DNA of 17,331 bases from CAZDAM01 sp964503595. GTDB taxonomy: Bacteria; Muiribacteriota; UBA6191. The notes beneath the pieces are model-generated. The model saw only the letters and a list, made by a program, of their open reading frames with translations, did not search any database and was not told the origin of the DNA. The DNA lies in contig CAZDAM010000075.1 in NCBI GenBank assembly GCA_964503595.1, positions 1-17,331 of the forward strand, read 5' to 3'. Every line of letters begins with the position of its first letter. Position 1 is the stretch's first letter. Positions 1 through 6,934 of the stretch are shown one piece after another. The position numbers were made by a program, and so were the translations under genes.

Positions 1-422
1 CTCCGGAAGGCCCTGTCTATCAGGCTGGCACTCTAAGCGGCAATCCAGTCGGAATGGCGTGTGGTCTTGCAACTTTAAAGCGCCTGGATGAGCTGAATCC
101 ATGGGTTCATATGGAAAAGTTCTGTCGGGATCTGGTGGACAGAATTCTGGGTGAGGCCGCAAAATTGCACATAGCGATGCAGGCAAATGTCTGCGGAAGT
201 ATGTTCACCTTGTTTTTCAGCAATACGGAGGTTGTCTCTAAAGCGGATGTGGACCAATGCGATATGGAAGGGTTCAGAGCATTCTTTCACGGTATGTTCC
301 GGCAGGGAATCTACCTTCCTCCTTCCCAGTACGAGGCATGCTTCGTTTCGGCCTGTCATCAGGACAGGGAATTGGAAATGACGGTTCAGGCTGCAAGTCA
401 TTCTCTGGCTCAACAGGTTTGA
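1..422 (+). CDS. hemL: Glutamate-1-semialdehyde 2,1-aminomutase, C-terminal part (5' truncated by window edge)
   Basis: PLP-dependent enzyme converting glutamate-1-semialdehyde to 5-aminolevulinate, the first committed tetrapyrrole precursor in the C5 pathway; cytoplasmic. The open frame enters from base 3 and ends at TGA 420-422. The first visible residues read PEGPVYQAGTLSGNPVGMA, the strongly conserved segment of this family (QAGTLSGNP). The remaining ~120 residues match the small C-terminal domain, including a GSMFTLFF stretch and the RQGIYLPPSQYEACFVS segment that is typical of GSA aminotransferases. The PLP lysine lies upstream, outside the window. It is the first visible gene of a run of five close-packed + strand genes; the next gene starts 13 bases later. 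The identification is firm; only the last third is seen. Confidence 0.93.
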   Translation, partial: PEGPVYQAGTLSGNPVGMACGLATLKRLDELNPWVHMEKFCRDLVDRILGEAAKLHIAMQANVCGSMFTLFFSNTEVVSKADVDQCDMEGFRAFFHGMFRQGIYLPPSQYEACFVSACHQDRELEMTVQAASHSLAQQV

Positions 423-435
423 GGAAAGATAATCC

Positions 436-1869
436 ATGCTGGTATTGCCTGTAGAAAAACTGAACCCGGGAATGATTCTCGCAGAGGATCTGATGCAGGG
501 AAGTTCTGTGGTGGTGCCCCGCGGAGTACCACTGACCGAAAGCCACATCAGGCATCTGAATAAATTCGGTATCGAAACGGCGATGATCGATGATTCGGCC
601 GAAAGGGAAGCCAAAGCCCAGGCTGCCGGACCCAAAGCAGTTTCCAGCCTTTTGAAGCGGGTGTATTCGCCAGGTGAGTTCATTTGTGTTCAGGGCGAGC
701 CATCGGGAGAGCTGTTTATTCTAGTGGATGGTGAGCTGGATGTGATCTATACGGATGAAGACCTGTTTCAGCCAAATACGTATATGATGGACAAGATCGA
801 AATTATCAAGCAGCAGGGGAAGAGAATTACCAGTATCAAGGGAAAAATGGTAAATTTCGGAGAGCTTGGAGCTCTTCTGGCCCAGCCCAGAACAGCCACT
901 ATTGTCGCCAAGGTTGAATCGATTGTGGCTGCAATTCCAGCTTTGGAGGCCAGTTTTAATAACACGATTCTCAAGAATGCCCGGCTGGGTCTGAATATCT
1001 CGATTACAATAGCCAAGCGCCTGAAGGACATCAATATCTTTATCTCGCGCTATAACAGCATTCTGAGTCAAGTGGACAATATGGTGAAGGAGTTCTCCAC
1101 CATCTATGTTTCTCTGGCCAGCAGGATTCTGAAGAAATCCATTACTACAAGAGATCAGCAACTGGCCAAGATTCACGAGCAGTTCAAGAATTCTCCTCTG
1201 TACAACCGGCTGCTCAAATATCAGAAACAGGCGATTGATTCCAAGTCCTATGTACAGGAGTCGGCTCTTGATGATCTCAATGACAGTCTGTTCAATTCCG
1301 GAAATCTGGTTGTAAAGAAGGCCGGAGAAATTGTCTGTTACAACGGCGAAGTCGGGGATCGGATGTATGTTCTGGTCACAGGCAAGCTTGGAGTTTTTGT
1401 CGGCGATAAAATGGTCGCTTGTTATGAAAGAAAGGGCGACATCATTGGTGAAATTTCTGTTTTGCTAGGTTATGCCTCCAGAAACAAGGGTTTTGATAAA
1501 AGGACGGCCACAGTCAAGTCCCTGACCCGCGCAAGACTGATGTGCATTGAGAGTGCGGAGATCGATCAGCTCGTCAAAGACAATCCGGAATTGATTTTGC
1601 ACGTGACTCGCTCCCTGGCCGAACGTCTTAAAATTTCCAATCAGGTTTTTATCGGTGCTCAGAAAGGAGTTGAGGACTACATGGCCAGACTGGCAGTTGA
1701 GGAAGGGTCCTGTGGCTATGAAATCGATCGTGTCCTGAAAGCCTTCTCTGATAATGTCAATTCAATTGAGCACTGCATGCATGAAGTGAAGGTTTTGCAG
1801 AAGATGTCAGAAGCGATTCATGAAAAGTACAACTTTCTGCAGGAGAGACTAGGCTCCATGTCGGCCTGA
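436..1869 (+). CDS. Protein with two cyclic-nucleotide-binding (cNMP) domains, no DNA-binding domain
   Basis: A 477-residue soluble protein. Residues 1-52 (LNPGMILAEDL..., VVPRGVPLTESHIRHL) resemble the short N-terminal module often seen ahead of HD-GYP domains. cNMP domain 1 spans about 74-170, with a ~30-residue lysine-rich insertion near 105-135 before its phosphate-binding cassette (FGELGALLAQPRTAT; E143 and R152 kept). A helical linker covers ~175-285. cNMP domain 2 spans about 290-395; its cassette (IIGEISVLLG ... KRTATV) keeps E339 and R356 but has a short insertion. The tail (~410-477) is helical, probably coiled coil. No helix-turn-helix, kinase or membrane segment is visible, so it is likely a ligand-sensing adaptor rather than a Crp-type regulator. 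The start ATG has an AGGAAAG ribosome site 13 bases after hemL. Binding of a cyclic nucleotide is inferred from the kept Glu/Arg pairs; target unknown. Confidence 0.85.
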   Translation: MLVLPVEKLNPGMILAEDLMQGSSVVVPRGVPLTESHIRHLNKFGIETAMIDDSAEREAKAQAAGPKAVSSLLKRVYSPGEFICVQGEPSGELFILVDGELDVIYTDEDLFQPNTYMMDKIEIIKQQGKRITSIKGKMVNFGELGALLAQPRTATIVAKVESIVAAIPALEASFNNTILKNARLGLNISITIAKRLKDINIFISRYNSILSQVDNMVKEFSTIYVSLASRILKKSITTRDQQLAKIHEQFKNSPLYNRLLKYQKQAIDSKSYVQESALDDLNDSLFNSGNLVVKKAGEIVCYNGEVGDRMYVLVTGKLGVFVGDKMVACYERKGDIIGEISVLLGYASRNKGFDKRTATVKSLTRARLMCIESAEIDQLVKDNPELILHVTRSLAERLKISNQVFIGAQKGVEDYMARLAVEEGSCGYEIDRVLKAFSDNVNSIEHCMHEVKVLQKMSEAIHEKYNFLQERLGSMSA

Positions 1870-1875
1870 TATGAC

Positions 1876-2421
1876 GTGATTCCGGATCGGATCCTTGAAC
1901 TTGAAGAAGTTGATTCCACTCTGGACTGGGTGCGCGTTCATTTTCAGAAAATGACTCCCAATTCTTCTGTGGTTTTTTCCCGTGTGCAGACAAAGGGTAG
2001 AGGCCAGTACGGTCGAAACTGGTATTCCGTACCTGGGGGGCTTTACTTTTCCATGCGGATTTGTCCAGTTGTTGAGGAGGATTGGGAACTCAAACTGATT
2101 CAATCCCTGTCCCTAAATGTTGTTTCCTGGCTTCAGACCAAAGGAATTGACGCCCGTCTGAAATTTCCCAATGATGTCTATGTCGGTTCCCGTAAACTCA
2201 TGGGTGTACTGGTAGAGAATGTCTTTTCCGGCAATTCTTTGAGCCTCTCCATTCTTGGCTGTGGTCTGAATGTTTTTCAGGATTTTGAAGAAGGAGGGCA
2301 GGATTTTTCGGCGGTATCCTTAAAACAGCTTGGGCTTTATTTTTCTGATCTTCAGGAAGTTCTTCATGAGGTTTTAAGAGGTTGGGAGCCGATAAAAGAA
2401 GGGATACTGTGGAATCCCTGA
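1876..2421 (+). CDS. birA: Biotin--[acetyl-CoA-carboxylase] ligase, catalytic domain only
   Basis: Activates biotin with ATP to biotinyl-5'-AMP and transfers it to the lysine of a biotin-carrier domain; cytoplasmic. The 181 residues carry the family signatures in order: LEEVDSTLDW near 8-17, the biotinyl-AMP loop GRGQYGRNW (41-49) with SVPGGLYFSM, KFPNDVYVGSRKLMGVLVE (98-116; K107 is the likely catalytic lysine), and LGCGLNVF (130-137). There is no N-terminal winged-helix domain, so it should not be a repressor like E. coli BirA. It stops soon after the core and appears to lack the small C-terminal SH3-like domain as well, making it shorter than the usual ~240-320. The start is GTG 1876; the frame is closed upstream by the TGA of the preceding gene six bases away, and no good ribosome site is seen, so coupling to that gene is likely. 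Confidence 0.9.
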   Translation: MIPDRILELEEVDSTLDWVRVHFQKMTPNSSVVFSRVQTKGRGQYGRNWYSVPGGLYFSMRICPVVEEDWELKLIQSLSLNVVSWLQTKGIDARLKFPNDVYVGSRKLMGVLVENVFSGNSLSLSILGCGLNVFQDFEEGGQDFSAVSLKQLGLYFSDLQEVLHEVLRGWEPIKEGILWNP

Positions 2422-3248
2422 GTCTTTGTGAACTTTTCTGTTCCCAGATCGTAAGCGAGGTTCCGGTGGATGTCTGTATTCTGTCGGCACAAAGTCCTGC
2501 AATTGTTGCTCCAAACTTCCCCAAATCTGTTCTTCTGGGAAATCTTCAGCATCTTTTCTGGTGGGATTTATGGGAGTCTCTTAGAAGTCAGGCTGGCCTG
2601 GAGCCGCTTTTGGGAGAAGAGGACTGGCTCCCTTTGAGTTATCGGCCGGTTCCGCCTAAATTTCTCGAGTCCATTGAAATCAGTGCCCGTAGAGGGAAAC
2701 TGTCCCGCTCCAGATACCGCTGGAAGCGTTCTCTTGAGCATTATCAGGTTCTGGAGTTTTTATTCTCAGAGCTTTTGCACCTGGATGCGGGGAATTCATG
2801 GATTGAATTCAAGCGTCATTTTCGTATGGTTTTTCGGGATCAGGATCGCCTGCAGGCATCTGAAATGGAGGAACTCTTCTGCGACCAGGAGGGAATGCTC
2901 CTTCTAAAGAAAGTTTCTCATCGACTGTGGGGAAAGCGACCTTTACTGAAAGGTCCTCCTTTATTCACCCGACAATCTCTGGATGAAATGGGTATCTCTT
3001 TTCCGATGGGCTGCATCTATGAAGGTAATGGCTATGATCTGTCCTGGTGGTATCTTCCGGATGTGGATTTGGGGATTGTCATCCGGTACAAGGGGGAGTT
3101 TTCGCACCATTTTTTTGTTCTGATCGAGCTCCTGGCTGAGCTTGAATATTTTGAGAGTTTTCCCTCAAAGGCATTGAAAAGTCTGGAAGAGCAGTGTCGA
3201 ACATATCCTTGGCTGAATCTTGAATTGAGAACGGGTGAAAGAGCTTGA
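2409..3248 (+). CDS. Conserved-operon hypothetical protein, 279 residues
   Basis: I do not recognise this protein. It has no signal peptide or clear membrane segment and is rich in Leu, Phe, Trp and acidic residues. Visible stretches are FWWDLWESLRS, a basic patch (ARRGKLSRSRYRWKRS), VFRDQDRLQASEMEELF, and a C-terminal part with WWYLPDVDLGIVIRY and HHFFVLIELLAELEYFE. I chose GTG 2409, which has AAGGG at 2399-2403 with a five-base spacer. An in-frame TTG at 2382 would add nine residues but is worse placed. Either start overlaps birA (13 or 40 bases), and the stop overlaps the start of the next gene by four bases, so it is translated as part of the same operon. In many bacteria coaX (type III pantothenate kinase) follows birA, but no ASKHA-fold motifs are visible here, so I do not call it coaX. 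Confidence 0.75.
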   Translation: MESLSLCELFCSQIVSEVPVDVCILSAQSPAIVAPNFPKSVLLGNLQHLFWWDLWESLRSQAGLEPLLGEEDWLPLSYRPVPPKFLESIEISARRGKLSRSRYRWKRSLEHYQVLEFLFSELLHLDAGNSWIEFKRHFRMVFRDQDRLQASEMEELFCDQEGMLLLKKVSHRLWGKRPLLKGPPLFTRQSLDEMGISFPMGCIYEGNGYDLSWWYLPDVDLGIVIRYKGEFSHHFFVLIELLAELEYFESFPSKALKSLEEQCRTYPWLNLELRTGERA

Positions 3249-4105
3249 AAAAATGGCTTCAGAAATCTCTGCTCCTGGCCGGCTTTTTTCTTTTGTACCG
3301 GGTTCTTACCCGAGTGAACTGGCCTGAATTCGAAAAGGCGGTGGTGTCGCTGAGCCCCGTTCTGCTGATCGGTGCTGGCTTGAGCGCGGCTATGGGTCTT
3401 TGGGTGAAATCCCTGCGTTGGCATCTTTGCTTCCAGAACGAAAAAATTGTCCTTCGTGATACCCTGTCCGTTTTTTTTGCATCCAACTTCTTTGGACTGG
3501 TGACCCCGGGCCGGGTGGGTGAACTCTTGAGAATCCAGTTCTTGCGGCGGCATCAAATCGATGCTAGACGTGGACTGGCTCTTCTAATTCACGATCGTTT
3601 CTTTGATTTTCTGATTCTCTTCGGTGGCTTTTTATGGGCCTTTGCTCCGACATTACACGCCTGGATACCCCTTCTTTTTCTTTTAAGTCCCTGGATTCAC
3701 TACCGTATCGTGCAGAAATTCCGGATCAGTCATGCCGGATTGAAGATCCACTATCTTCAGTATGGGCTGAGTTTTTTGTCCTATGCTATTTTTGCTTTCG
3801 GCTTTCATGCCCTGCTTCGTTCTTCTTTTGGGGAATTGTCCTTTCTCAGTAGTTTTCCGGCGGTTTTAAGCGCCAATCTGGCGGCGTGGCTGCCGATTTC
3901 CTGGAATGGTCTTGGGGTGAAGGAGCAGGTTTATCTGAGTCTTTTGTCGGATCTTTCGGTCAGCTCGGTTGTTGCGGTTTCCCTGACCCATTTTGTACTG
4001 ACTCTGATATTCAGTCTTTTGGGAAGTCTGCTTCCTCTGCTGATTCTGGGTTTCCCGCAAATGGAAAAAGCCCCCCCTCCAAAAGCTGGAGAGGGGGTCT
4101 CTTAA
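3245..4105 (+). CDS. Multi-span membrane protein, lysylphosphatidylglycerol synthase TM / UPF0104 family
   Basis: A 286-residue integral inner-membrane protein with about seven or eight hydrophobic segments. The family marks are ASNFFGLVTPGRVGELLR (79-96), a following RRGLALLIHDRFFD stretch (108-121) and LPISWNGLGVKEQVY (216-230), equivalent to the LPxSxGGLGxRE motif of this family. Members resemble the flippase half of MprF but lack the aminoacyl-transferase half; lipid or isoprenoid-linked substrate handling is inferred from family knowledge only. The start is TTG 3245, overlapping the previous stop as TTGA, with GGGTGAAAG just upstream; no other start keeps the first membrane helix. The C-terminus (PPPKAGEGVS) is encoded by the transcription terminator hairpin. 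It is the last gene of the hemL run and converges on the flagellin gene, with a five-base gap between the stops. Confidence 0.85.
   Translation: MKKWLQKSLLLAGFFLLYRVLTRVNWPEFEKAVVSLSPVLLIGAGLSAAMGLWVKSLRWHLCFQNEKIVLRDTLSVFFASNFFGLVTPGRVGELLRIQFLRRHQIDARRGLALLIHDRFFDFLILFGGFLWAFAPTLHAWIPLLFLLSPWIHYRIVQKFRISHAGLKIHYLQYGLSFLSYAIFAFGFHALLRSSFGELSFLSSFPAVLSANLAAWLPISWNGLGVKEQVYLSLLSDLSVSSVVAVSLTHFVLTLIFSLLGSLLPLLILGFPQMEKAPPPKAGEGVS
4072..4102. terminator. Bidirectional rho-independent terminator, partly coding
   Basis: The + strand arm at 4072-4081 (CCCCCCTCCA) pairs with 4087-4097 (TGGAGAGGGGG) across a five-base loop AAAGC, with one bulged A at 4092. On the - strand the hairpin is followed by CTTTTT (complement of 4066-4070), a good T-tract that ends the flagellin transcript 36-40 bases after its stop. 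On the + strand it is followed only by TCTCTT, so termination that way is weaker. The hairpin lies inside the last codons of the + strand membrane-protein gene. Confidence 0.85.
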
Positions 4106-4110
4106 ATCTC

Positions 4111-6834
4111 TTAGCCACCCAGAAGCTGGAGTGCCTGCTGGGGAAGGGCATTGGCCTGGGCAAGTTGAGCGGTACCGGCCTGAATCAGAATCTGGTTTCG
4201 GGTGAAGGCTACGGTTTCCATAGCAACATCCACATCCCGGATCCGGCTTTCGGCAGCCTGAAGGTTTGTGGAGGTCACAGTAAGGTTATTGACCGTTGAA
4301 GTGAGGCGGTTTTGCAGGGAGCCGAGCTTGGATCGCTCGGAGCTGACCTGGTTGACAGCCCTGTCAATGGCTCCCAAGGCTTTTGTCGCACTGCGAAAAC
4401 TGGTGACATCCAGGCCATCAAGCCCAAGAGAGCGTGAAGTGAAGTTCGCGATGCTCGATTCCAGAATCTGGTTTTCATTGGCTCCGATTTGAAGAATGAA
4501 GGAGCGATCAGAAACATGGACGGTGTATTTAGTGCGTCCTGCACCGGTTGCAACCTGAGAGCCGTCGATTCCAAAACTGGAAAGCACGGTTGTCTGAGAA
4601 GTCGAAGGACTGAACAGTGAGACATTGCCGACTCCTCCAGATGCACTGATTCCGGGAATACTTAGAGGAGAGCGGGACTGCATCAGAATCCTGGCATCCT
4701 GACCGACAGATTTGGATTTGAACCGGAGACGTCCGGCGGCATCAAAATCAAAACCGATATCTGTTGTCTTCAGATCCGAGGCATTGAGAACGGCGGCAAT
4801 CGAAGTCTGGGACATGGTGATATTATTGCTGGTAGCTACAAAAGTAGAGGCATTGGCAGCGGTAATACTGACATCAGAACCAAATACGACCAGGCCGGAA
4901 CGGGCTCCATACTGATCCGATAGTTCAAATGCCAGGGTATTGTCAAAAGTATAGCCAAGTTCTGAGAATGATGTATTGGTTTTTCCGATGAAATTCGCCG
5001 GAATTCCTCCTCTTCCATTGGCGGAAGCCCCATTGACCACGCCCAGATCATTGATGTTTCCGGAGACGGCATTAAGTTTAATCGAGGTATCCTCACCGTC
5101 CTCAAGAGATTGAATGACAAGGTTGCCATTGGCATCTAAATGGCTCTCGACCTTGATGTTGGCAGCTCTCAGACTGTTATTGATGGTGGAGGTCAATGAG
5201 ATGGTGGACACATTGCTGTTAGCCTGAAAGAAGATGTTATTGACGACTCTTCCATCAGGTCCGGTGATCGAAATCTGCAGATTGGTGCTTCCGATATTGG
5301 TGCCATTGCCGATATCCTTGGTGCCGATAATGCGGGCATTTTCACCCCGCTCTCCATTGAATGTCCCATTTTGAACGCCCAGAACATTCACTGCGGCAGA
5401 ATTGGCATTAAAGATGGAAATCTTTGCGGAGGATCCGTTCATTCCGGAAGTCAGAACAAGATTGTCTCCCTGAAAAGAAGCCCGGATCGAGGGGGCCGTA
5501 TAGGTGTTGTCACTGCCCCCGTAGCTATAGATACTGACATTGGCCCCACGGGTCAAAACATTGTATCCGACCCGTACGCTGTCATTGATGATGGTCTGAA
5601 TGGAAGTGAGGGTGAACGAACGGTTGGCTGGCAGACTGACCCGGACAATATCGGATCGTCGGGACTCTGTGACTTCAGCATCGGTATCGGCGAATTCAAA
5701 AATGATCGGGGAATCCCCGGTCCGTATGATCTTTTCCGGAGAAAACTTGGCTTCAATCTGGGCTGATGTTGGAGGGGAGAACTGCAGATCGATACCGGGA
5801 ATGACCCCACTGAAGCGATCTGTCGTGGTAGAAGCAGTTGCCTGAATTGGCGTAGAAACTCCCTGCTGAATGGCAGTTGCCCGGTAGGCAGGATCGGCTG
5901 AAGGAAAAACCTGTTGAAAGCCGAAGGCTTTGATCAGATCTTCATCTGTGGAAAATGAGATTTCTCCAGAAGTTCCTTCTTTACCCGATTTGATGTAAAT
6001 CTGGCCTTTGTCGGCATCAAAGGAAACATCTGTTCCTTCAATATTCAGACCACCCTGATTTTTGGGGCGGCGAATCAGGGTTTCGATGTTTTCCACAAGT
6101 TCATTGATACTGACATCAGAAGAAATCGTCAGACTGGCAGCAGAACTATTGCCTCTTAGAGTTAGCTGGACAGGATCCCGCAGGATATTGTTGCCTTCGT
6201 TGTCATAGAAAGAGTCGATGTTTCCAAGCTTGGAATCCAGAGTGACCAGTTCGCCACCTTCTTTAAGACGCAGAATATTGGAAGCCTGCTCTTCCCGGGC
6301 TCCCGGTGTAGACAGATTGATTTCTACGACATAATCGCCGGCAGAAGCTCTTGTAGAACCGACCTGAAGTCCACGGATACCTTCTTCATTTGAGGTGACA
6401 ATTGCTGTTGCTGTTCCATCCAGAAGCTTTTTGGTGTTGAATTCCGTAGTCAGAGCGATCCTGTCAATTTCATCCACAAGCTGATCGATTTCCTTCTGGA
6501 TTTCAAGGCGATCGTTGGTGGTCAGGGTGTCGTTGGAGGACTGGACTGCCAGTTCACGCATCCGGTTCAGGATGGAGGCATTCTCATTCAGGGCACCTTC
6601 GGCTGTCTGAATCAGCGATATGCCATCCTGAGCATTTAACATGGCGCGGTTCAGACCCCGGATCTGACCTCTGAGTTTTTCCGAAATGGTCAGACCGGCG
6701 GCATCATCTGCTCCGCGATTGATTCTGAGACCGGATGAAAGGCGTTCGATAGATGTGGTCAGGGAGTTCTGATTTTTTTGCAGATTTCCCTGAGCAATCA
6801 GGGCAGTGATATTGTTGTTGATACGGAATCCCAC
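4111..6834 (-). CDS. Giant flagellin with large central insertion
   Basis: Filament subunit exported by the flagellar type III system. The N-terminal ~180 residues are classic D0/D1: MGFRINNNITAL, SIERLSSGLRINRGADDAAG (28-47), LRGQIRGLNRAMLNAQDGIS, and RMRELAVQSSNDTLTTNDR (91-109). The C-terminal ~140 residues (765-907) are the matching D1/D0 with the end RNQILIQAGTAQLAQANALPQQALQLLGG-type motif (879-907). Between them lies ~560 residues of variable Ser/Thr/Asn-rich beta sequence, giving 907 residues against about 270-550 for most flagellins. The start is GTG 6834 (gives the expected MGFRIN end) with a strong GAGGAG at 6841-6846 and a six-base spacer. It is transcribed from its own sigma-28 promoter and ends at the shared terminator near 4085. 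It is monocistronic as far as the window shows; no chaperone (FliS) or cap gene is adjacent. I leave the symbol blank because fliC/fla naming differs between lineages. Confidence 0.96.
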   Translation of the reverse strand: MGFRINNNITALIAQGNLQKNQNSLTTSIERLSSGLRINRGADDAAGLTISEKLRGQIRGLNRAMLNAQDGISLIQTAEGALNENASILNRMRELAVQSSNDTLTTNDRLEIQKEIDQLVDEIDRIALTTEFNTKKLLDGTATAIVTSNEEGIRGLQVGSTRASAGDYVVEINLSTPGAREEQASNILRLKEGGELVTLDSKLGNIDSFYDNEGNNILRDPVQLTLRGNSSAASLTISSDVSINELVENIETLIRRPKNQGGLNIEGTDVSFDADKGQIYIKSGKEGTSGEISFSTDEDLIKAFGFQQVFPSADPAYRATAIQQGVSTPIQATASTTTDRFSGVIPGIDLQFSPPTSAQIEAKFSPEKIIRTGDSPIIFEFADTDAEVTESRRSDIVRVSLPANRSFTLTSIQTIINDSVRVGYNVLTRGANVSIYSYGGSDNTYTAPSIRASFQGDNLVLTSGMNGSSAKISIFNANSAAVNVLGVQNGTFNGERGENARIIGTKDIGNGTNIGSTNLQISITGPDGRVVNNIFFQANSNVSTISLTSTINNSLRAANIKVESHLDANGNLVIQSLEDGEDTSIKLNAVSGNINDLGVVNGASANGRGGIPANFIGKTNTSFSELGYTFDNTLAFELSDQYGARSGLVVFGSDVSITAANASTFVATSNNITMSQTSIAAVLNASDLKTTDIGFDFDAAGRLRFKSKSVGQDARILMQSRSPLSIPGISASGGVGNVSLFSPSTSQTTVLSSFGIDGSQVATGAGRTKYTVHVSDRSFILQIGANENQILESSIANFTSRSLGLDGLDVTSFRSATKALGAIDRAVNQVSSERSKLGSLQNRLTSTVNNLTVTSTNLQAAESRIRDVDVAMETVAFTRNQILIQAGTAQLAQANALPQQALQLLGG
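4681..6006 (-). repeat. Four degenerate modules in the flagellin central region
   Basis: Four segments of the insertion share a pattern of G/D-x-hydrophobic-x-hydrophobic-x-S-x3-G-x3-(A)-x-I: GQIYIKSGKEGTSGEISF (277-294), DNLVLTSGMNGSSAKISI (457-474), GNLVIQSLEDGEDTSIKL (571-588) and GRLRFKSKSVGQDARILM (701-718). Two of them are followed by LGVQNGTFNGERG and LGVVNGASANGRGG. This resembles the Flagellin_IN (hook-interacting-motif) repeat known from large flagellins. The copies have diverged in DNA sequence, so they are old duplications or convergent folds, not fresh tandem repeats. Confidence 0.6.
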
Positions 6835-6934
6835 GGATGTCTCCTCGAATCACCCTTCCCTGGGTGAACGATTTCCTGCATCCATGCAAGGTTTGTGTTG
6901 GCCGGTTTTGCGAAGTCTTGGCAAAGTCTATCCG
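6835..6934 (-). promoter_or_regulatory. Flagellin 5' leader with GGA-loop hairpins, candidate CsrA target
   Basis: Read on the - strand, the leader between the predicted start of transcription (about 6934) and the GTG holds two small hairpins. Hairpin 1 pairs CTTGCA (6890-6885) with TGCAGG (6880-6875) around a TGGA loop. Hairpin 2 pairs CACCC (6866-6862) with GGGTG (6855-6851) around an AGGGAA loop. An unpaired AGGA (6877-6874) lies at the foot of hairpin 1, and the ribosome site GAGGAG (6846-6841) contains another AGGA. GGA in hairpin loops plus a GGA in the ribosome site is the arrangement known for CsrA control of flagellin (hag) mRNA. Regulation here is inferred. Confidence 0.5.

Noticed and set aside
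75..683. 202-codon - strand frame opposite hemL and the cNMP-binding gene
   Set aside because: Lies antisense across two well-supported genes and their junction; no recognisable motifs.
6851..6866. CACCC-AGGGAA-GGGTG hairpin as a terminator of the large surface-protein gene
   Set aside because: The stem is only five base pairs and no T-tract follows; it fits better as part of the flagellin leader.
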